A stretch of DNA of 64,000 bases. Source: Vibrio tubiashii. Lineage in GTDB: Bacteria > Pseudomonadota > Gammaproteobacteria > Enterobacterales > Vibrionaceae. A program made the position numbers and the translations under genes. This document shows positions 53,008 through 62,075 of the stretch, piece by piece; within the stretch, counting starts at the first letter, position 1, and each line of letters begins with the position of its first letter. Under the pieces are notes generated by a model. The model was not told the DNA's origin. It searched no databases and was given only the letters and a program-made list of their open reading frames with translations. The stretch lies in the NCBI RefSeq assembly GCF_028551255.1, contig NZ_CP117029.1, forward strand, positions 2,604,001-2,668,000, read 5' to 3'.

Positions 53008-55695
53008 TTAGTCTAGAGTACGTTTAACTTCAACGATTTCGAAGACTTCGATTTGGTCACCAACGCGAACATCGTTGTAGTTCTTAACGCCGATACCACA
53101 TTCGTAGCCGTTCTTAACTTCTTGTACGTCATCTTTAAAGCGACGTAGTGACTCTAGTTCACCTTCGTAGATAACAACGTTATCACGTAGTACGCGGATA
53201 GGGTTGTTACGCTTGATGGTACCTTCAGTAACCATACAACCTGCGATTGCGCCCAGTTTCGGTGACTTAAATACGTCACGAACTTCAGCAAGACCAATGA
53301 TCTCTTGCTTGAATTCTGGAGCAAGCATACCGCCCATTGCTTGTTTCACTTCATCAATCAATTGGTAAATGATTGAGTAGTAACGAAGGTCTAGGTTTTC
53401 GTTTTCAACAGTACGACGAGCAGTTGCATCAGCACGTACGTTGAAGCCTAGGATGATAGCGTTAGAAGCTGCTGCTAGTACGGCATCAGTTTCAGTAATA
53501 CCACCAACACCAGAACCTACGATGTTCACTTTCACTTCATCAGTTGAAAGCTTGATTAGTGAGTCAGAGATTGCTTCCACAGAGCCCTGTACGTCAGCCT
53601 TAAGAACAACGTTTAGTTCAGCAACTTCACCAGCAGCCATGTTAGAGAACATGTTCTCTAGTTTCGCTTTCTGCTGACGAGCCAGTTTCACTTCACGGAA
53701 TTTACCTTGACGGTAGTTCGCTACTTCACGTGCTTTACGCTCATCACGTACTACTGTTGCTTCATCACCAGAAGCAGGTACACCAGAAAGACCTAGGATC
53801 TCTACTGGGATAGAAGGACCAGCAGTAGTGACTTCTTTACCGTTCTCATCGCGCATTGCACGAACACGGCCGTACTCTTGACCACAAAGAACGATATCGC
53901 CTTTGTTTAGCGTACCAGACTGAACAAGTACAGTTGCAACTGGACCGCGGCCTTTATCTAGGCGAGATTCAACAACCACACCAGACGCCATGCCTTCTTC
54001 AACTGCAGTTAGTTCAAGAACTTCAGATTGTAGAAGGATAGTTTCTAGAAGACCGTCGATGTTTGTACCCTGTTTCGCAGAGATGTGAACGAACATGTTC
54101 TCACCGCCCCACTCTTCAGGAATAACGTCGTACTGAGCTAGCTCGTTCTTAACGTTATCTGGGTTCGCATCTTCTTTATCGATCTTGTTCACAGCAACAA
54201 TCAGAGGAACGCCTGCCGCTTTCGCGTGCTGGATCGCTTCGATTGTTTGTGGCATTACTCCATCGTCTGCTGCTACTACTAGAACAACGATATCTGTCGC
54301 TTGAGCACCACGAGCACGCATTGCAGTAAACGCTGCGTGTCCAGGAGTATCAAGGAAAGTGATCATGCCGTTGTCAGTTTCAACGTGGTAAGCACCAATG
54401 TGCTGTGTAATACCACCCGCTTCACCCGATGCAACGTGTGCTTTACGGATGTAGTCAAGCGTAGACGTTTTACCGTGGTCAACGTGACCCATGATAGTAA
54501 CAACAGGAGCACGAGGAACTGCTTCAGCGTTGTTATCACGATCTGATAGTACCGCTTCTTCTAGCTCGTTCTCTTTACGCAGGATTACCTTGTGACCCAT
54601 CTCTTCAGCAACAAGCTGTGCTGTTTCTTGGTCGATAACCTGGTTGATAGTCGCCATTGCGCCCATCTTCATCATTACTTTGATAACTTCCGTGCCTTTC
54701 ACTGACATTTTGCTTGCCAGTTCAGAAACCACGATAGTTTCGCCGATTACAACATCAGCTTTAGCAACTGTTGCTGTCTTATCGAAACCTTGCTGCATTG
54801 AAGTTGGTTTAGCTAGCTTACCTTTGTTGCGGTTTCTGCCGCCACGCTGGTTACGGCCACCACGATTTTGGTCATCGTTGTTAGAAGCTTTTTTCTTCTT
54901 CTTACGACGGCCACCTTCTTCTTTACGGTCAGCCGCATCTTCAGCTTCACGAGCGTAAGTAGAAGTCGTTACATGGTAGTCAGAGTTTTCGAGCTCTTTC
55001 TTCTTCTTCTCTTCTTCAGTCCAACGAGCTTCATTTTCTTCAGCAAGTTTACGAGCTTCTTCAACAAGCTTAGCTGCTTCTTGTTCCGCTTTACGTTGGG
55101 CTTCTTCTTCCTGACGACGCTTCAGCTCGTCAGCTTCTTTCTTCGCTTGCGTATTAGCTTCCGCATTTTTTGCATTCATGTCTTTCTTAGCCTTATCAGC
55201 TTGGGCGCGTTTAGCCTTTTCTTCAGCGTCGCGTTTTGCATCCGCTTCTTGCTTCGCTTTCTCTTCGGCCTCGCGTTTTGCTTTCTCTGCAGCTTCACGT
55301 TTCGCTTGCTCTTCAGCCTCACGCTTCGCAAGCTCTTCAGCTTCACGCTTTGCTGCTTCCTCAGCCTCACGTTTCGCGTCGTCTTCGATAATGCTGCGCT
55401 TCACATAAGTGCGCTTCTTACGCACCTCTACTTGAACATCCTTACTCTTGCCACCACCAGCGTTAACGCTTAGTGTGCTGCGAGTTTTACGCTGTAGCGT
55501 TAAGCGAGTTGGCTCCGCGTCACCTGAAGTGTCACCGTGCTCTTTCTTAAGGTGAGTCAAAAGTTTCTGCTTTTCTTCATCAGTAACTTGATCACTACTC
55601 GCTTTCTTCATACCAGCGTCAGCAAGTTGTTCAATCAAGCGGTCCACTGGTGTACCAATTTCTTCACTCAGTGCCTTAACAGTAATTTGTGTCAT
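53008..55695 (-). CDS. infB: Translation initiation factor IF-2
   Basis: 895 residues from the ATG at 55695 ([14 protein letters not shown], the family start); the frame upstream to 55740 lies in the nusA-infB junction. The IF2 N-terminal helical domain (1-50) is followed by a long charged helix (about 107-235) built of near-repeats of AKREAEE, a basic Gly/Arg-rich linker (about 262-295), and the GTPase domain with G1 GHVDHGKT (403-410), then the beta-barrel and fMet-tRNA-binding domains. It recruits initiator tRNA, whose gene lies at the head of this same cluster. An internal start for a shorter isoform is possible but not proven. Confidence 0.97.
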   Translation of the reverse strand: MTQITVKALSEEIGTPVDRLIEQLADAGMKKASSDQVTDEEKQKLLTHLKKEHGDTSGDAEPTRLTLQRKTRSTLSVNAGGGKSKDVQVEVRKKRTYVKRSIIEDDAKREAEEAAKREAEELAKREAEEQAKREAAEKAKREAEEKAKQEADAKRDAEEKAKRAQADKAKKDMNAKNAEANTQAKKEADELKRRQEEEAQRKAEQEAAKLVEEARKLAEENEARWTEEEKKKKELENSDYHVTTSTYAREAEDAADRKEEGGRRKKKKKASNNDDQNRGGRNQRGGRNRNKGKLAKPTSMQQGFDKTATVAKADVVIGETIVVSELASKMSVKGTEVIKVMMKMGAMATINQVIDQETAQLVAEEMGHKVILRKENELEEAVLSDRDNNAEAVPRAPVVTIMGHVDHGKTSTLDYIRKAHVASGEAGGITQHIGAYHVETDNGMITFLDTPGHAAFTAMRARGAQATDIVVLVVAADDGVMPQTIEAIQHAKAAGVPLIVAVNKIDKEDANPDNVKNELAQYDVIPEEWGGENMFVHISAKQGTNIDGLLETILLQSEVLELTAVEEGMASGVVVESRLDKGRGPVATVLVQSGTLNKGDIVLCGQEYGRVRAMRDENGKEVTTAGPSIPVEILGLSGVPASGDEATVVRDERKAREVANYRQGKFREVKLARQQKAKLENMFSNMAAGEVAELNVVLKADVQGSVEAISDSLIKLSTDEVKVNIVGSGVGGITETDAVLAAASNAIILGFNVRADATARRTVENENLDLRYYSIIYQLIDEVKQAMGGMLAPEFKQEIIGLAEVRDVFKSPKLGAIAGCMVTEGTIKRNNPIRVLRDNVVIYEGELESLRRFKDDVQEVKNGYECGIGVKNYNDVRVGDQIEVFEIVEVKRTLD

Positions 55696-55715
55696 CCGCT
55701 TCCTCCTTGCTGAAA

Positions 55716-57203
55716 TTATTCGTCGTCGCCGAACCAACAAATGTTACGAGCAGCCATGATAAGCTCACCCGCACGTTCTTCGGTTAGACCTTCAATACCT
55801 TCGATATCATCGATACCCTGATCAGCTAGGTCTTCTAGTGTTGCAACACCTTTAGCTGCCAGTTTAAATGCCATCTCGCGCTCTAGACCTTCTAGACCAA
55901 GTAGGTCTTCTGCAGGCTCTACACCTTCGAAAGATTCTTCTTGTGCAAGAGCAAGAGTCGTTAGTGCATTCTTAGCACGATTACGTAGTTCTTCGACTAG
56001 ATCTTCATCTAGACCGTCAACTTCAAGAAGCTCGTTTACAGGTACGTAAGCTACTTCTTCTAGAGTAGAGAAACCTTCTTCAACAAGCAGTTGAGCAAAG
56101 TCTTCTTCGATGTCTAGGTGCTTCATGAAGCTTTCGATTGCAGCTTGAGATTCTTCAGCGTGTTTCTTGTGAAGATCTTCAACTGTCATTACGTTTAGTT
56201 CCCAACCCGTTAGTTGAGATGCAAGACGTACGTTTTGACCGTTACGGCCGATAGCTTGTGCTAGGTTGTCTGCTTCAACCGCGATGTCCATTGCGTTTGC
56301 ATCTTCATCAACGATGATAGAAGCAACATCAGCAGGTGCCATTGCGTTGATAACAAATTGCGCTGGGTTATCGTCCCAAAGAACGATATCGATACGCTCA
56401 CCACCAAGCTCGCCAGAAACAGCTTGTACACGTGCACCACGCATACCAACACACGCACCAACTGGGTCGATACGCTTGTCGTTAGTTTTAACTGCAATTT
56501 TCGCGCGAGAACCAGGATCGCGAGCTGCACCTTTAAGTTCGATGATCTCTTCAGCGATTTCAGGTACTTCTACACGGAATAGCTCTGCTAGCATTTCAGG
56601 CTTAGAGCGAGTCACGAATAGCTGGAAGCCACGTGCTTCTGGTGCCACTTTGTAAAGTAGGCCACGCACACGGTCGCCTGGACGGAAGTTTTCACGAGGA
56701 AGTTGGTCGTCACGTAGGATAACCGCTTCTGCATTGTTACCTAGGTCTAGTACCACTGTTTCACGGTTAACTTTCTTAACCACGCCAGTCACTAGCTCAC
56801 CTTCGTTGTCGATGAACTGCTCTACGATTTGCGCGCGCTCAGCTTCACGTACTTTCTGTACGATAACTTGCTTAGCCGTTTGAGTCGTAATACGGTCAAA
56901 CGTTACTGATTCGATGTCGTCTTCAACGTAATCACCTAGTTCCAGCTCTTCGTTTTCGAATTTCGCTGCTTCTAGAGAGATTTCTTTGGTTGGGCTCTCA
57001 ACTTCTTCAACAATCAACCAACGGCGGAATGTTTCAAACTCGCCAGTTTTACGGTCAATTTCAACACGAACATCAATTTCCATTTCGTGCTTCTTCTTGG
57101 TAGAAGTAGCTAGAGCAATTTCTAGGGCTTCAAAGATACGCTCACGAGGTACCGCTTTCTCGTTCGATACCGCTTCTACTACCGCTAAAATTTCTTTACT
57201 CAT
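55716..57203 (-). CDS. nusA: Transcription termination/antitermination factor NusA
   Basis: 495 residues. An N-terminal RNA-polymerase-binding domain (1-125) is followed by S1 (about 135-200, [16 protein letters not shown]), two KH domains (about 200-345, with [12 protein letters not shown] and [15 protein letters not shown]) and two C-terminal acidic repeats AR1 and AR2 (about 360-490), ending WFGDDE. It controls pausing, termination and antitermination. It stands between rimP and infB, with two terminator-like hairpins upstream that could serve feedback control. Confidence 0.97.
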   Translation of the reverse strand: MSKEILAVVEAVSNEKAVPRERIFEALEIALATSTKKKHEMEIDVRVEIDRKTGEFETFRRWLIVEEVESPTKEISLEAAKFENEELELGDYVEDDIESVTFDRITTQTAKQVIVQKVREAERAQIVEQFIDNEGELVTGVVKKVNRETVVLDLGNNAEAVILRDDQLPRENFRPGDRVRGLLYKVAPEARGFQLFVTRSKPEMLAELFRVEVPEIAEEIIELKGAARDPGSRAKIAVKTNDKRIDPVGACVGMRGARVQAVSGELGGERIDIVLWDDNPAQFVINAMAPADVASIIVDEDANAMDIAVEADNLAQAIGRNGQNVRLASQLTGWELNVMTVEDLHKKHAEESQAAIESFMKHLDIEEDFAQLLVEEGFSTLEEVAYVPVNELLEVDGLDEDLVEELRNRAKNALTTLALAQEESFEGVEPAEDLLGLEGLEREMAFKLAAKGVATLEDLADQGIDDIEGIEGLTEERAGELIMAARNICWFGDDE

Positions 57204-57227
57204 TTTAAATAGCCTCTAAGACTTTAA

Positions 57228-57683
57228 TTAAAATTTAGGGATCAGGTTAGCTTTTGAAATGTTGCTTAGGGCAAACTCTTCTTCGTTACCTTCAACAGTA
57301 ACTGAGATAGTTTCACCATCTACTGAGTGGATTACACCTTTCCACTTGCGACGGTTGCCTACAGCCATCTTCAAAACGATGCTTACCTCGTGACCAATAA
57401 ACTGTTCATAGTGTGCAGCTTTGAATAGTGGTCTTTCTAAACCTGGTGAAGACACTTCAAGGTTGTAAGCCACTGTGATTGGATCTTCAACGTCCATTAC
57501 CGCGCTAACCTGGCGGCTAACTTCAGCACAATCTTCAACATTAATACCGTTCTCGTGATCGATGAAGATACGTAATGTTGAGTGTTCACCTGCGCGAACA
57601 AATTCTAATCCAACTAACTCATAACCTGATGCCGCTACAGGAGCTTCAAGCATTTCAGTAAGTTGTCTTTCTAAACCAGTCAT
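57228..57683 (-). CDS. rimP: Ribosome maturation factor RimP
   Basis: 151 residues. It is needed for 30S subunit assembly. The N-terminal alpha/beta domain includes [23 protein letters not shown], and the SH3-like C-terminal domain includes [11 protein letters not shown] and [11 protein letters not shown]. The ATG at 57683 has a TGGAG site. A stem-loop with a T tract ends only about 18 bases upstream. First protein gene of the nusA operon. Confidence 0.95.
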   Translation of the reverse strand: MTGLERQLTEMLEAPVAASGYELVGLEFVRAGEHSTLRIFIDHENGINVEDCAEVSRQVSAVMDVEDPITVAYNLEVSSPGLERPLFKAAHYEQFIGHEVSIVLKMAVGNRRKWKGVIHSVDGETISVTVEGNEEEFALSNISKANLIPKF

Positions 57684-57701
57684 TTAAACCACTCCAGAAA
57701 C

Positions 57702-57721
57702 AAAAAAAGGGCTCAGAGCCC
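57702..57721 (-). terminator. Terminator-like hairpin directly before rimP
   Basis: Minus strand: the self-complementary GGGCTCTGAGCCC (57709-57721) is followed by TTTTTTTG. It is a compact intrinsic-terminator shape placed about 18 bases before the rimP start codon, a position where it can act only as an attenuator of the downstream operon. Confidence 0.65.
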
Positions 57722-57773
57722 AATTTAAATTCCAAGCAAAGCTCTAAATTCTCAATGAGAAAATTTAGATAAC

Positions 57774-57801
57774 AAAAAACCCCGAAAAGTCGGGGTTTTT
57801 T
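57774..57801. terminator. Terminator between tRNA-fMet and rimP
   Basis: CCCCGA/TCGGGG stem (57780-57795) with A and T tracts on both sides. On the minus strand it follows the tRNA-fMet gene. Just 5' of rimP, after it, another hairpin CTAAATT...GAATTTAG (57746-57770) precedes the second terminator-like stem. Confidence 0.85.
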
Positions 57802-57904
57802 GTTGCTGGACCCTGATACGTTAAGTGATATCGATGCCACTTAACTCGCAATATCTCTATTGCGCAAACTTGCCACATCTACTCTCTATAAAAGAGAAGA
57901 GATT

Positions 57905-57981
<77 letters not shown>

Positions 57982-57996
57982 TCCGACTTGTCGAGC

Positions 57997-58024
57997 ATTA
58001 TACGCTCTCCAAGGTGTTTTACAA
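57997..58024 (-). promoter_or_regulatory. Promoter of tRNA-fMet
   Basis: Minus strand: -35 TTGTAA (58019-58024), a 16-base spacer, perfect -10 TATAAT (57997-58002). It lies between the two tRNA genes, so tRNA-fMet can be transcribed apart from secG and tRNA-Leu. Confidence 0.65.
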
Positions 58025-58037
58025 GTTTGTAAATCAA

Positions 58038-58121
58038 TGGTGCCGAGAGAGGGACTCGAACCCTCACACCTAAGGCACTAGCACCTCATGCTAGCGTGTC
58101 TACCAATTTCACCATCTCGGC
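58038..58121 (-). tRNA. leuU: tRNA-Leu (GAG)
   Basis: 84 bases with encoded CCA. The minus strand starts GCCGAGATGGTGAAATTGGTA and ends CTCTCGGCACCA. The long class II variable arm (TGCCTTAGGTGTG) marks Leu, and the anticodon is GAG in the loop between GCTAGCAT and GTGCTAG. It follows secG by 31 bases on the same strand and is probably processed from the secG transcript, as leuU is in E. coli. Confidence 0.97.
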
Positions 58122-58152
58122 AGCTAATTCTATTTATCAGCTAGAAAATAGC

Positions 58153-58485
58153 TTATTGAGGAATTTCGTCGCCTTGAGGGGCTGGAATTTCACTCGCATC
58201 ATCCGCTTGCTGAATCACTTGACCTTGCGAAGGGTCAACCCATTGAGATTCAGTTTTGTGTGTAGACATGTTGCCTAGCACTAAGCTGACGATGAAAAAT
58301 ACTGTTGCAAAAATTGCAGTCATTCGGGTTAGGAAGTTACCTGAGCCGCTTGCGCCAAACACTGTGTTTGATGCGCCTGCACCGAATGAGGCTCCCATAT
58401 CTGCGCCTTTACCTTGTTGAATCAGCACTAGGCCGATTACACCAACCGCTGCCAACAGGTAAATCACAAGTAGAACTGTAAACAT
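58153..58485 (-). CDS. secG: Protein translocase subunit SecG
   Basis: 110 residues from the ATG at 58485, chosen because AGGTGG lies five bases before it; a GTG three codons earlier overlaps that site. Two membrane segments (about 1-21 and 50-70) flank the conserved loop [20 protein letters not shown]. SecG assists SecYEG and SecA-driven export. A polar tail of about 35 residues follows. In E. coli glmM precedes secG; it is absent here. Confidence 0.95.
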   Translation of the reverse strand: MFTVLLVIYLLAAVGVIGLVLIQQGKGADMGASFGAGASNTVFGASGSGNFLTRMTAIFATVFFIVSLVLGNMSTHKTESQWVDPSQGQVIQQADDASEIPAPQGDEIPQ

Positions 58486-58586
58486 GATTTCCACCTATGT
58501 TCCAAATTGTTGAGCCAGCGCCGCTCGAAAACTTTTTATTGATGTTTTTGAACAAGGCTAGCGACCTCCTTATCGAAGGCCGAGCA

Positions 58587-58615
58587 ATACTAGCGAAAGC
58601 CGATTACGCTGACAA
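58587..58615 (-). promoter_or_regulatory. Sigma-70 promoter of secG-tRNA-Leu
   Basis: Minus strand: -35 TTGTCA (58610-58615), a 17-base spacer, -10 TAGTAT (58587-58592). A second, weaker pair (TTGACC, 17 bases, TACTTT) lies further upstream in the same 223-base spacer. Confidence 0.65.
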
Positions 58616-58708
58616 GTAGATTTTTTCAAAAAAGTACACCTTGAGAGCTAAGCGGTCAAAAAAAGGACAAAACCACACATTAAGCACTCTATATTGGTGA
58701 ATTTGAAA

Positions 58709-59212
58709 TTAAAGCTCTGAAAATTCAGGACTGTACTCAATCAAACCGGAGCGTCCGTCAAACTCGCTACCTTCTAGCGCTAGGACTTGGAATGCCCCTT
58801 GAGGGACTTCCCATTGGCAATGCATTTGCTGATTTGCGCTATCCGCAAATCCAAAACGGCCATAATAAGCAGGATCACCTAACACAACACAAGCTGGGTA
58901 ACCAAACTCACGTAATGAAGCTAGCCCTTCCTTAACCATGTCAGCCGCGAGACCTTGTCTGCGATACTTTTCATCGACAGCTAGCGGTGCAAGCCCCTGC
59001 CAATTATAGTCATTGCCGTCTAATGTCACTGGACTAAACAGAACGTAGCCAACCACCTCTCCTTCGTCATTACAAGCAACCAGAGATAAGGTACGACGAC
59101 CGTTTTCTCTTAGCTTCATAACCAAGTCAGCTTCCGCTTCAGTTTCAAACGTTGATTTCAGTAATCGATCAATGGCAAGTATGTCTGCCGGCGCTTCAGT
59201 TCGAATAAGCAT
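58709..59212 (-). CDS. yhbS: YhbS, GNAT-family N-acetyltransferase
   Basis: 167 residues. GNAT fold with the acetyl-CoA loop in LAPLAVDEKYRRQGLAADMV (R-x-x-G-x-A type, about 72-91) and the stretch VLGDPAYYGRFGF typical of the YhbS branch. The substrate is unknown. The start overlaps the ubiT end by 17 bases, so the two are co-translated, as yhbT-yhbS are neighbours in E. coli. Confidence 0.9.
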   Translation of the reverse strand: MLIRTEAPADILAIDRLLKSTFETEAEADLVMKLRENGRRTLSLVACNDEGEVVGYVLFSPVTLDGNDYNWQGLAPLAVDEKYRRQGLAADMVKEGLASLREFGYPACVVLGDPAYYGRFGFADSANQQMHCQWEVPQGAFQVLALEGSEFDGRSGLIEYSPEFSEL

Positions 59213-59723
59213 TTACAACCTCATTATGTGTTGCAGGCGATTGTAATCCTTTTTGCACAAAATCGGCTAGTTGATTTAACAAGGTTTGTAGAGGCTTAGG
59301 TAAAGACTCCAGATCGACACTGTCCATCAAGTTCTTCACTTCAAGGCCTAGTTCGGTATCCCCTTCGATGGTCAAACGGCGCTGAAAGAATAAAGTGTCT
59401 GGATCTTCTTTGCGTCCGGCAATCAATACCAGATCATTGAGGTTACCGCTAAACAAGACATCTTCTTTAACTGGTTTATCCGCGACAACAATTTGGTCAT
59501 CCTGATAACTTATCAGCCAACTTAATTGCAGATCTTTTACCTCAACTTTTAACCACTTATCTTCGAGAAATTCAAAGTCGCCATCCTCAAGTGCTTCTTT
59601 AAAAACAGTTTTAAGCCCTTCAAGCAAGGCTTTTTTTTGAACAGTTTGAGGTAAGAAGTGGACTGGAGATCGCAAAATTGATGCGGCATTTTGAACTAGT
59701 TGAGTGCGAATCTTGTTAATCAC
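59196..59723 (-). CDS. ubiT: UbiT (YhbT), SCP2-domain factor for O2-independent ubiquinone synthesis
   Basis: 175 residues with a sterol-carrier-protein-2 (SCP2) domain (about 40-140), a lipid-binding fold with motifs such as WLKVEVKDLQLSW and RRLTIEGDTELGLEVKNLMD. In E. coli UbiT works with the UbiU-UbiV hydroxylase to make ubiquinone without oxygen. It stands divergent from the rocS-like gene, with ubiU and ubiV beyond it. A candidate FNR site and -10 element precede it. Confidence 0.92.
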   Translation of the reverse strand: MINKIRTQLVQNAASILRSPVHFLPQTVQKKALLEGLKTVFKEALEDGDFEFLEDKWLKVEVKDLQLSWLISYQDDQIVVADKPVKEDVLFSGNLNDLVLIAGRKEDPDTLFFQRRLTIEGDTELGLEVKNLMDSVDLESLPKPLQTLLNQLADFVQKGLQSPATHNEVVNAYSN

Positions 59724-59759
59724 GCGAGATATCCGTTACTTTGTTAGCTAGAATTACTC

Positions 59760-59801
59760 ATCATAAAGGATGTTTAACTAGAGATTCCTGTTATTTATCA
59801 A
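59760..59801 (-). promoter_or_regulatory. Candidate class II FNR promoter of ubiT
   Basis: Minus strand: TTGAT-AAAT-AACAG at 59788-59801 (consensus TTGAT-N4-ATCAA, one perfect half) and -10 TATGAT at 59760-59765. The distance from the site centre (59794.5) to the -10 is exactly that of a -41.5 class II site, predicting a start near 59753. Confidence 0.6.
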
Positions 59802-59918
59802 AGAATCTACGCTAAGCCTTAACTCTTTAAAGTCTGGGCAAGGACAGTTATAGTTAATACATCACTCAAATTCACTACTTCGTGGATAGTTGCTCTTTGG
59901 AGAGTCGGAAAAAACTTG

Positions 59919-61958
59919 ATGCTATCGCAACAATTACAGCACTGGTTTACAAAAATTACGGCCAATAGTCCGTTTTTTTTCGCCATTTTGGATAACCAGC
60001 ATAACTATGCAATGGTTAATGGCCGCTATTGCGATATCGCAGGGCTAACTCCGACTGAACTTGTTGGTATGTGCGACAGCCAGATCATGGGGCAGCAGTT
60101 TTATGACCACCTCAAGCCCTACTACGATAGAGCCTTTAAAGGCGAATCCATCGAAGCGGAAATGAGCATGGGCGATCTCGACCTAGAGACGAGCCTCCAT
60201 TTCAACATCTCGCCTATCGAAAACGAAGGCAAGATTGAACATGTCATTTTCCACGCTCTTGATACCTCTGAAAAACAAATTCTGATTCGCTCTCTTGAGG
60301 AATCGGAAGGCAAATTTTCAACACTGACTAGCTTATTGCCAGAAGGAATCTTTCTGGTTGAAGATGATTGTATTCTGTCAGCTAACCCATCCGCCTTGCG
60401 ATTACTGGGCTTTGATTCGATTCAAGATGTGTTAGGTGAAAGCCTATCGCGCTTGTTTGTTGACGAGAAAACCAAGACCGTCTTTTCTGAATCGTTAGCC
60501 AGTATGCTTGGAGAAACGCCACTGACTTGTTTAACGAGTCCTCGCTGTGGCTTTGAGCGTAAGGTTCAACTTCAAGCAGATGCTGCCATGATTCTGGGTA
60601 GCGATTCACAGTTGATATTGATTCATGATGCGGAAGCAACGCCGACTACGCTTGCAACCAATAAACAGGAAGATATCCACCTTGATTCGTTAACAGGGTT
60701 GTACAACCGATTTGGCTTTACCAAGCGTTTGGAACAACTGATCCACAACGAAACCCCTTTAATCATGCTCTACCTCGACATTGATAACTTCAAAAATATC
60801 AATGACTCATTAGGTCACCATATTGGCGACAAAGTGATTAAAGAAGTCTCTTCGCGCTTGAAACGTTTGCTACCACAACAAGCGGTGTTAGGACATTTAG
60901 GTGGCGATGAGTTCGGCATTATCTTGCCTGAGCCTGAAAACAATCGCATGGCAGAAATGCTGTCTGAGCGAATTATCTCTCTGATTAATCAGCCCTTTGA
61001 TCTACACCACTTTAGCAAACGCTTAGCGTGTTCAATTGGTAGTGTGGCTTATCCGGGAGATGGCAATGACGCACGCATTTTGCTGCAGAATGCCGACACG
61101 GCCATGTATGAAGCGAAAGATCGCGGTCGTAACCGTCTGATTAAATTCAATGATCAGATGAACAAAGAAGCACGCATGCGTCTGTGGCTGGAAATCGAGC
61201 TGCAAAAAGCATTGCAGCAAAATGGCCTTGAAGTTTGGTATCAACCAAAAGTTAATGCTCGTGATTTTAGCATCAACGGCGCTGAAGCCCTGATCCGTTG
61301 GAAGCACCCAGTCGAAGGCTATATCAGCCCTGGCGCTTTCATTCCGGTAGCTGAACGAGCAGGCTTGATTGAGCACTTAGGTCGCGTGGTAATGCGTGAT
61401 GTATTTAGCACGGTTAAGCGCTGGAAGCTACAAGGTATCTTACCTGGGCGTGTGGCAATCAACTTGTCTCCAGAACAGTTCGGTAACCCAAAGCTTATCG
61501 ACTATATGGAAAAGCTGCTACGTACCACCGAACTTGACCCAAGTTGCATCACTTTCGAACTGACAGAAAGTGCGGTCATGAGTGACAGCGAACATACCGT
61601 TCAAATGCTAAACGCAATTAAGAAGCTCGGCTTTGCATTGTCAATCGATGACTTCGGGACAGGCTACTCCTCGCTTTCCTACTTAGCTCGCTTCCCTATT
61701 GATGAGCTTAAAATCGACCGTGCGTTTATCTCTGATATTGATACGCTTCCTAAACAGATCACTGTTATCGAGAACATCATCAACCTTGGTAAGTCACTCG
61801 ACCTTACAGTGGTTGCTGAAGGTGTCGAAACTCAGCAGCAAGCCACCCTACTGTCTAACCTTAACTGTAACTCTATTCAGGGTTTCCATTTCTACCGTCC
61901 TCAGCCTAGACAAGAGGTTGAAGAGTTGTTTGCGCAAAATCGCCGCCACAAAAACTAA
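59919..61958 (+). CDS. rocS: PAS-GGDEF-EAL protein, RocS-like c-di-GMP phosphodiesterase
   Basis: 679 residues from the ATG at 59919 (a TTG one codon earlier is possible). Two PAS-like segments (about 10-120 and 130-235) precede a GGDEF domain with an intact motif (about 328-332) but no I-site: PQQA stands where RxxD would be. The EAL domain has EAL (about 456-458), NLSPEQF, FELTESAV, DDFGTGYSS, LKIDRAFI and VVAEGVET, so phosphodiesterase activity is expected. No membrane segment is evident. I recall V. cholerae RocS (VC0653) in the same place beside these U32-family genes, hence the symbol. The GGDEF part may bind GTP as a regulator. Confidence 0.75.
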   Translation: MLSQQLQHWFTKITANSPFFFAILDNQHNYAMVNGRYCDIAGLTPTELVGMCDSQIMGQQFYDHLKPYYDRAFKGESIEAEMSMGDLDLETSLHFNISPIENEGKIEHVIFHALDTSEKQILIRSLEESEGKFSTLTSLLPEGIFLVEDDCILSANPSALRLLGFDSIQDVLGESLSRLFVDEKTKTVFSESLASMLGETPLTCLTSPRCGFERKVQLQADAAMILGSDSQLILIHDAEATPTTLATNKQEDIHLDSLTGLYNRFGFTKRLEQLIHNETPLIMLYLDIDNFKNINDSLGHHIGDKVIKEVSSRLKRLLPQQAVLGHLGGDEFGIILPEPENNRMAEMLSERIISLINQPFDLHHFSKRLACSIGSVAYPGDGNDARILLQNADTAMYEAKDRGRNRLIKFNDQMNKEARMRLWLEIELQKALQQNGLEVWYQPKVNARDFSINGAEALIRWKHPVEGYISPGAFIPVAERAGLIEHLGRVVMRDVFSTVKRWKLQGILPGRVAINLSPEQFGNPKLIDYMEKLLRTTELDPSCITFELTESAVMSDSEHTVQMLNAIKKLGFALSIDDFGTGYSSLSYLARFPIDELKIDRAFISDIDTLPKQITVIENIINLGKSLDLTVVAEGVETQQQATLLSNLNCNSIQGFHFYRPQPRQEVEELFAQNRRHKN

Positions 61959-61995
61959 CCCTATTTGAGTAATTAGGCCAGAAAGTCACGCAAAC

Positions 61996-62037
61996 CTGCT
62001 GTATATCAAATTTGCCGTTCATATTTCTTCATAAAAT
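61996..62037 (+). promoter_or_regulatory. Candidate class II FNR promoter of ubiU-ubiV
   Basis: CTGCT-GTAT-ATCAA at 61996-62009 (right half perfect) with -10 TAAAAT at 62032-62037. The site centre (62002.5) lies exactly 29.5 bases before the -10 start, which places the site at -41.5 from a start near 62044, some 32 bases before ubiU. Confidence 0.6.
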
Positions 62038-62075
62038 GCTCAGCAAATATAGAACAGACAGTCATGGTGCGAGCA

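Noticed and set aside
54868..55473. A 201-codon plus-strand frame rich in Phe and Leu that looks like a membrane protein
   Set aside because: It is the antisense shadow of the Lys/Glu/Ala-rich repeat region of infB.
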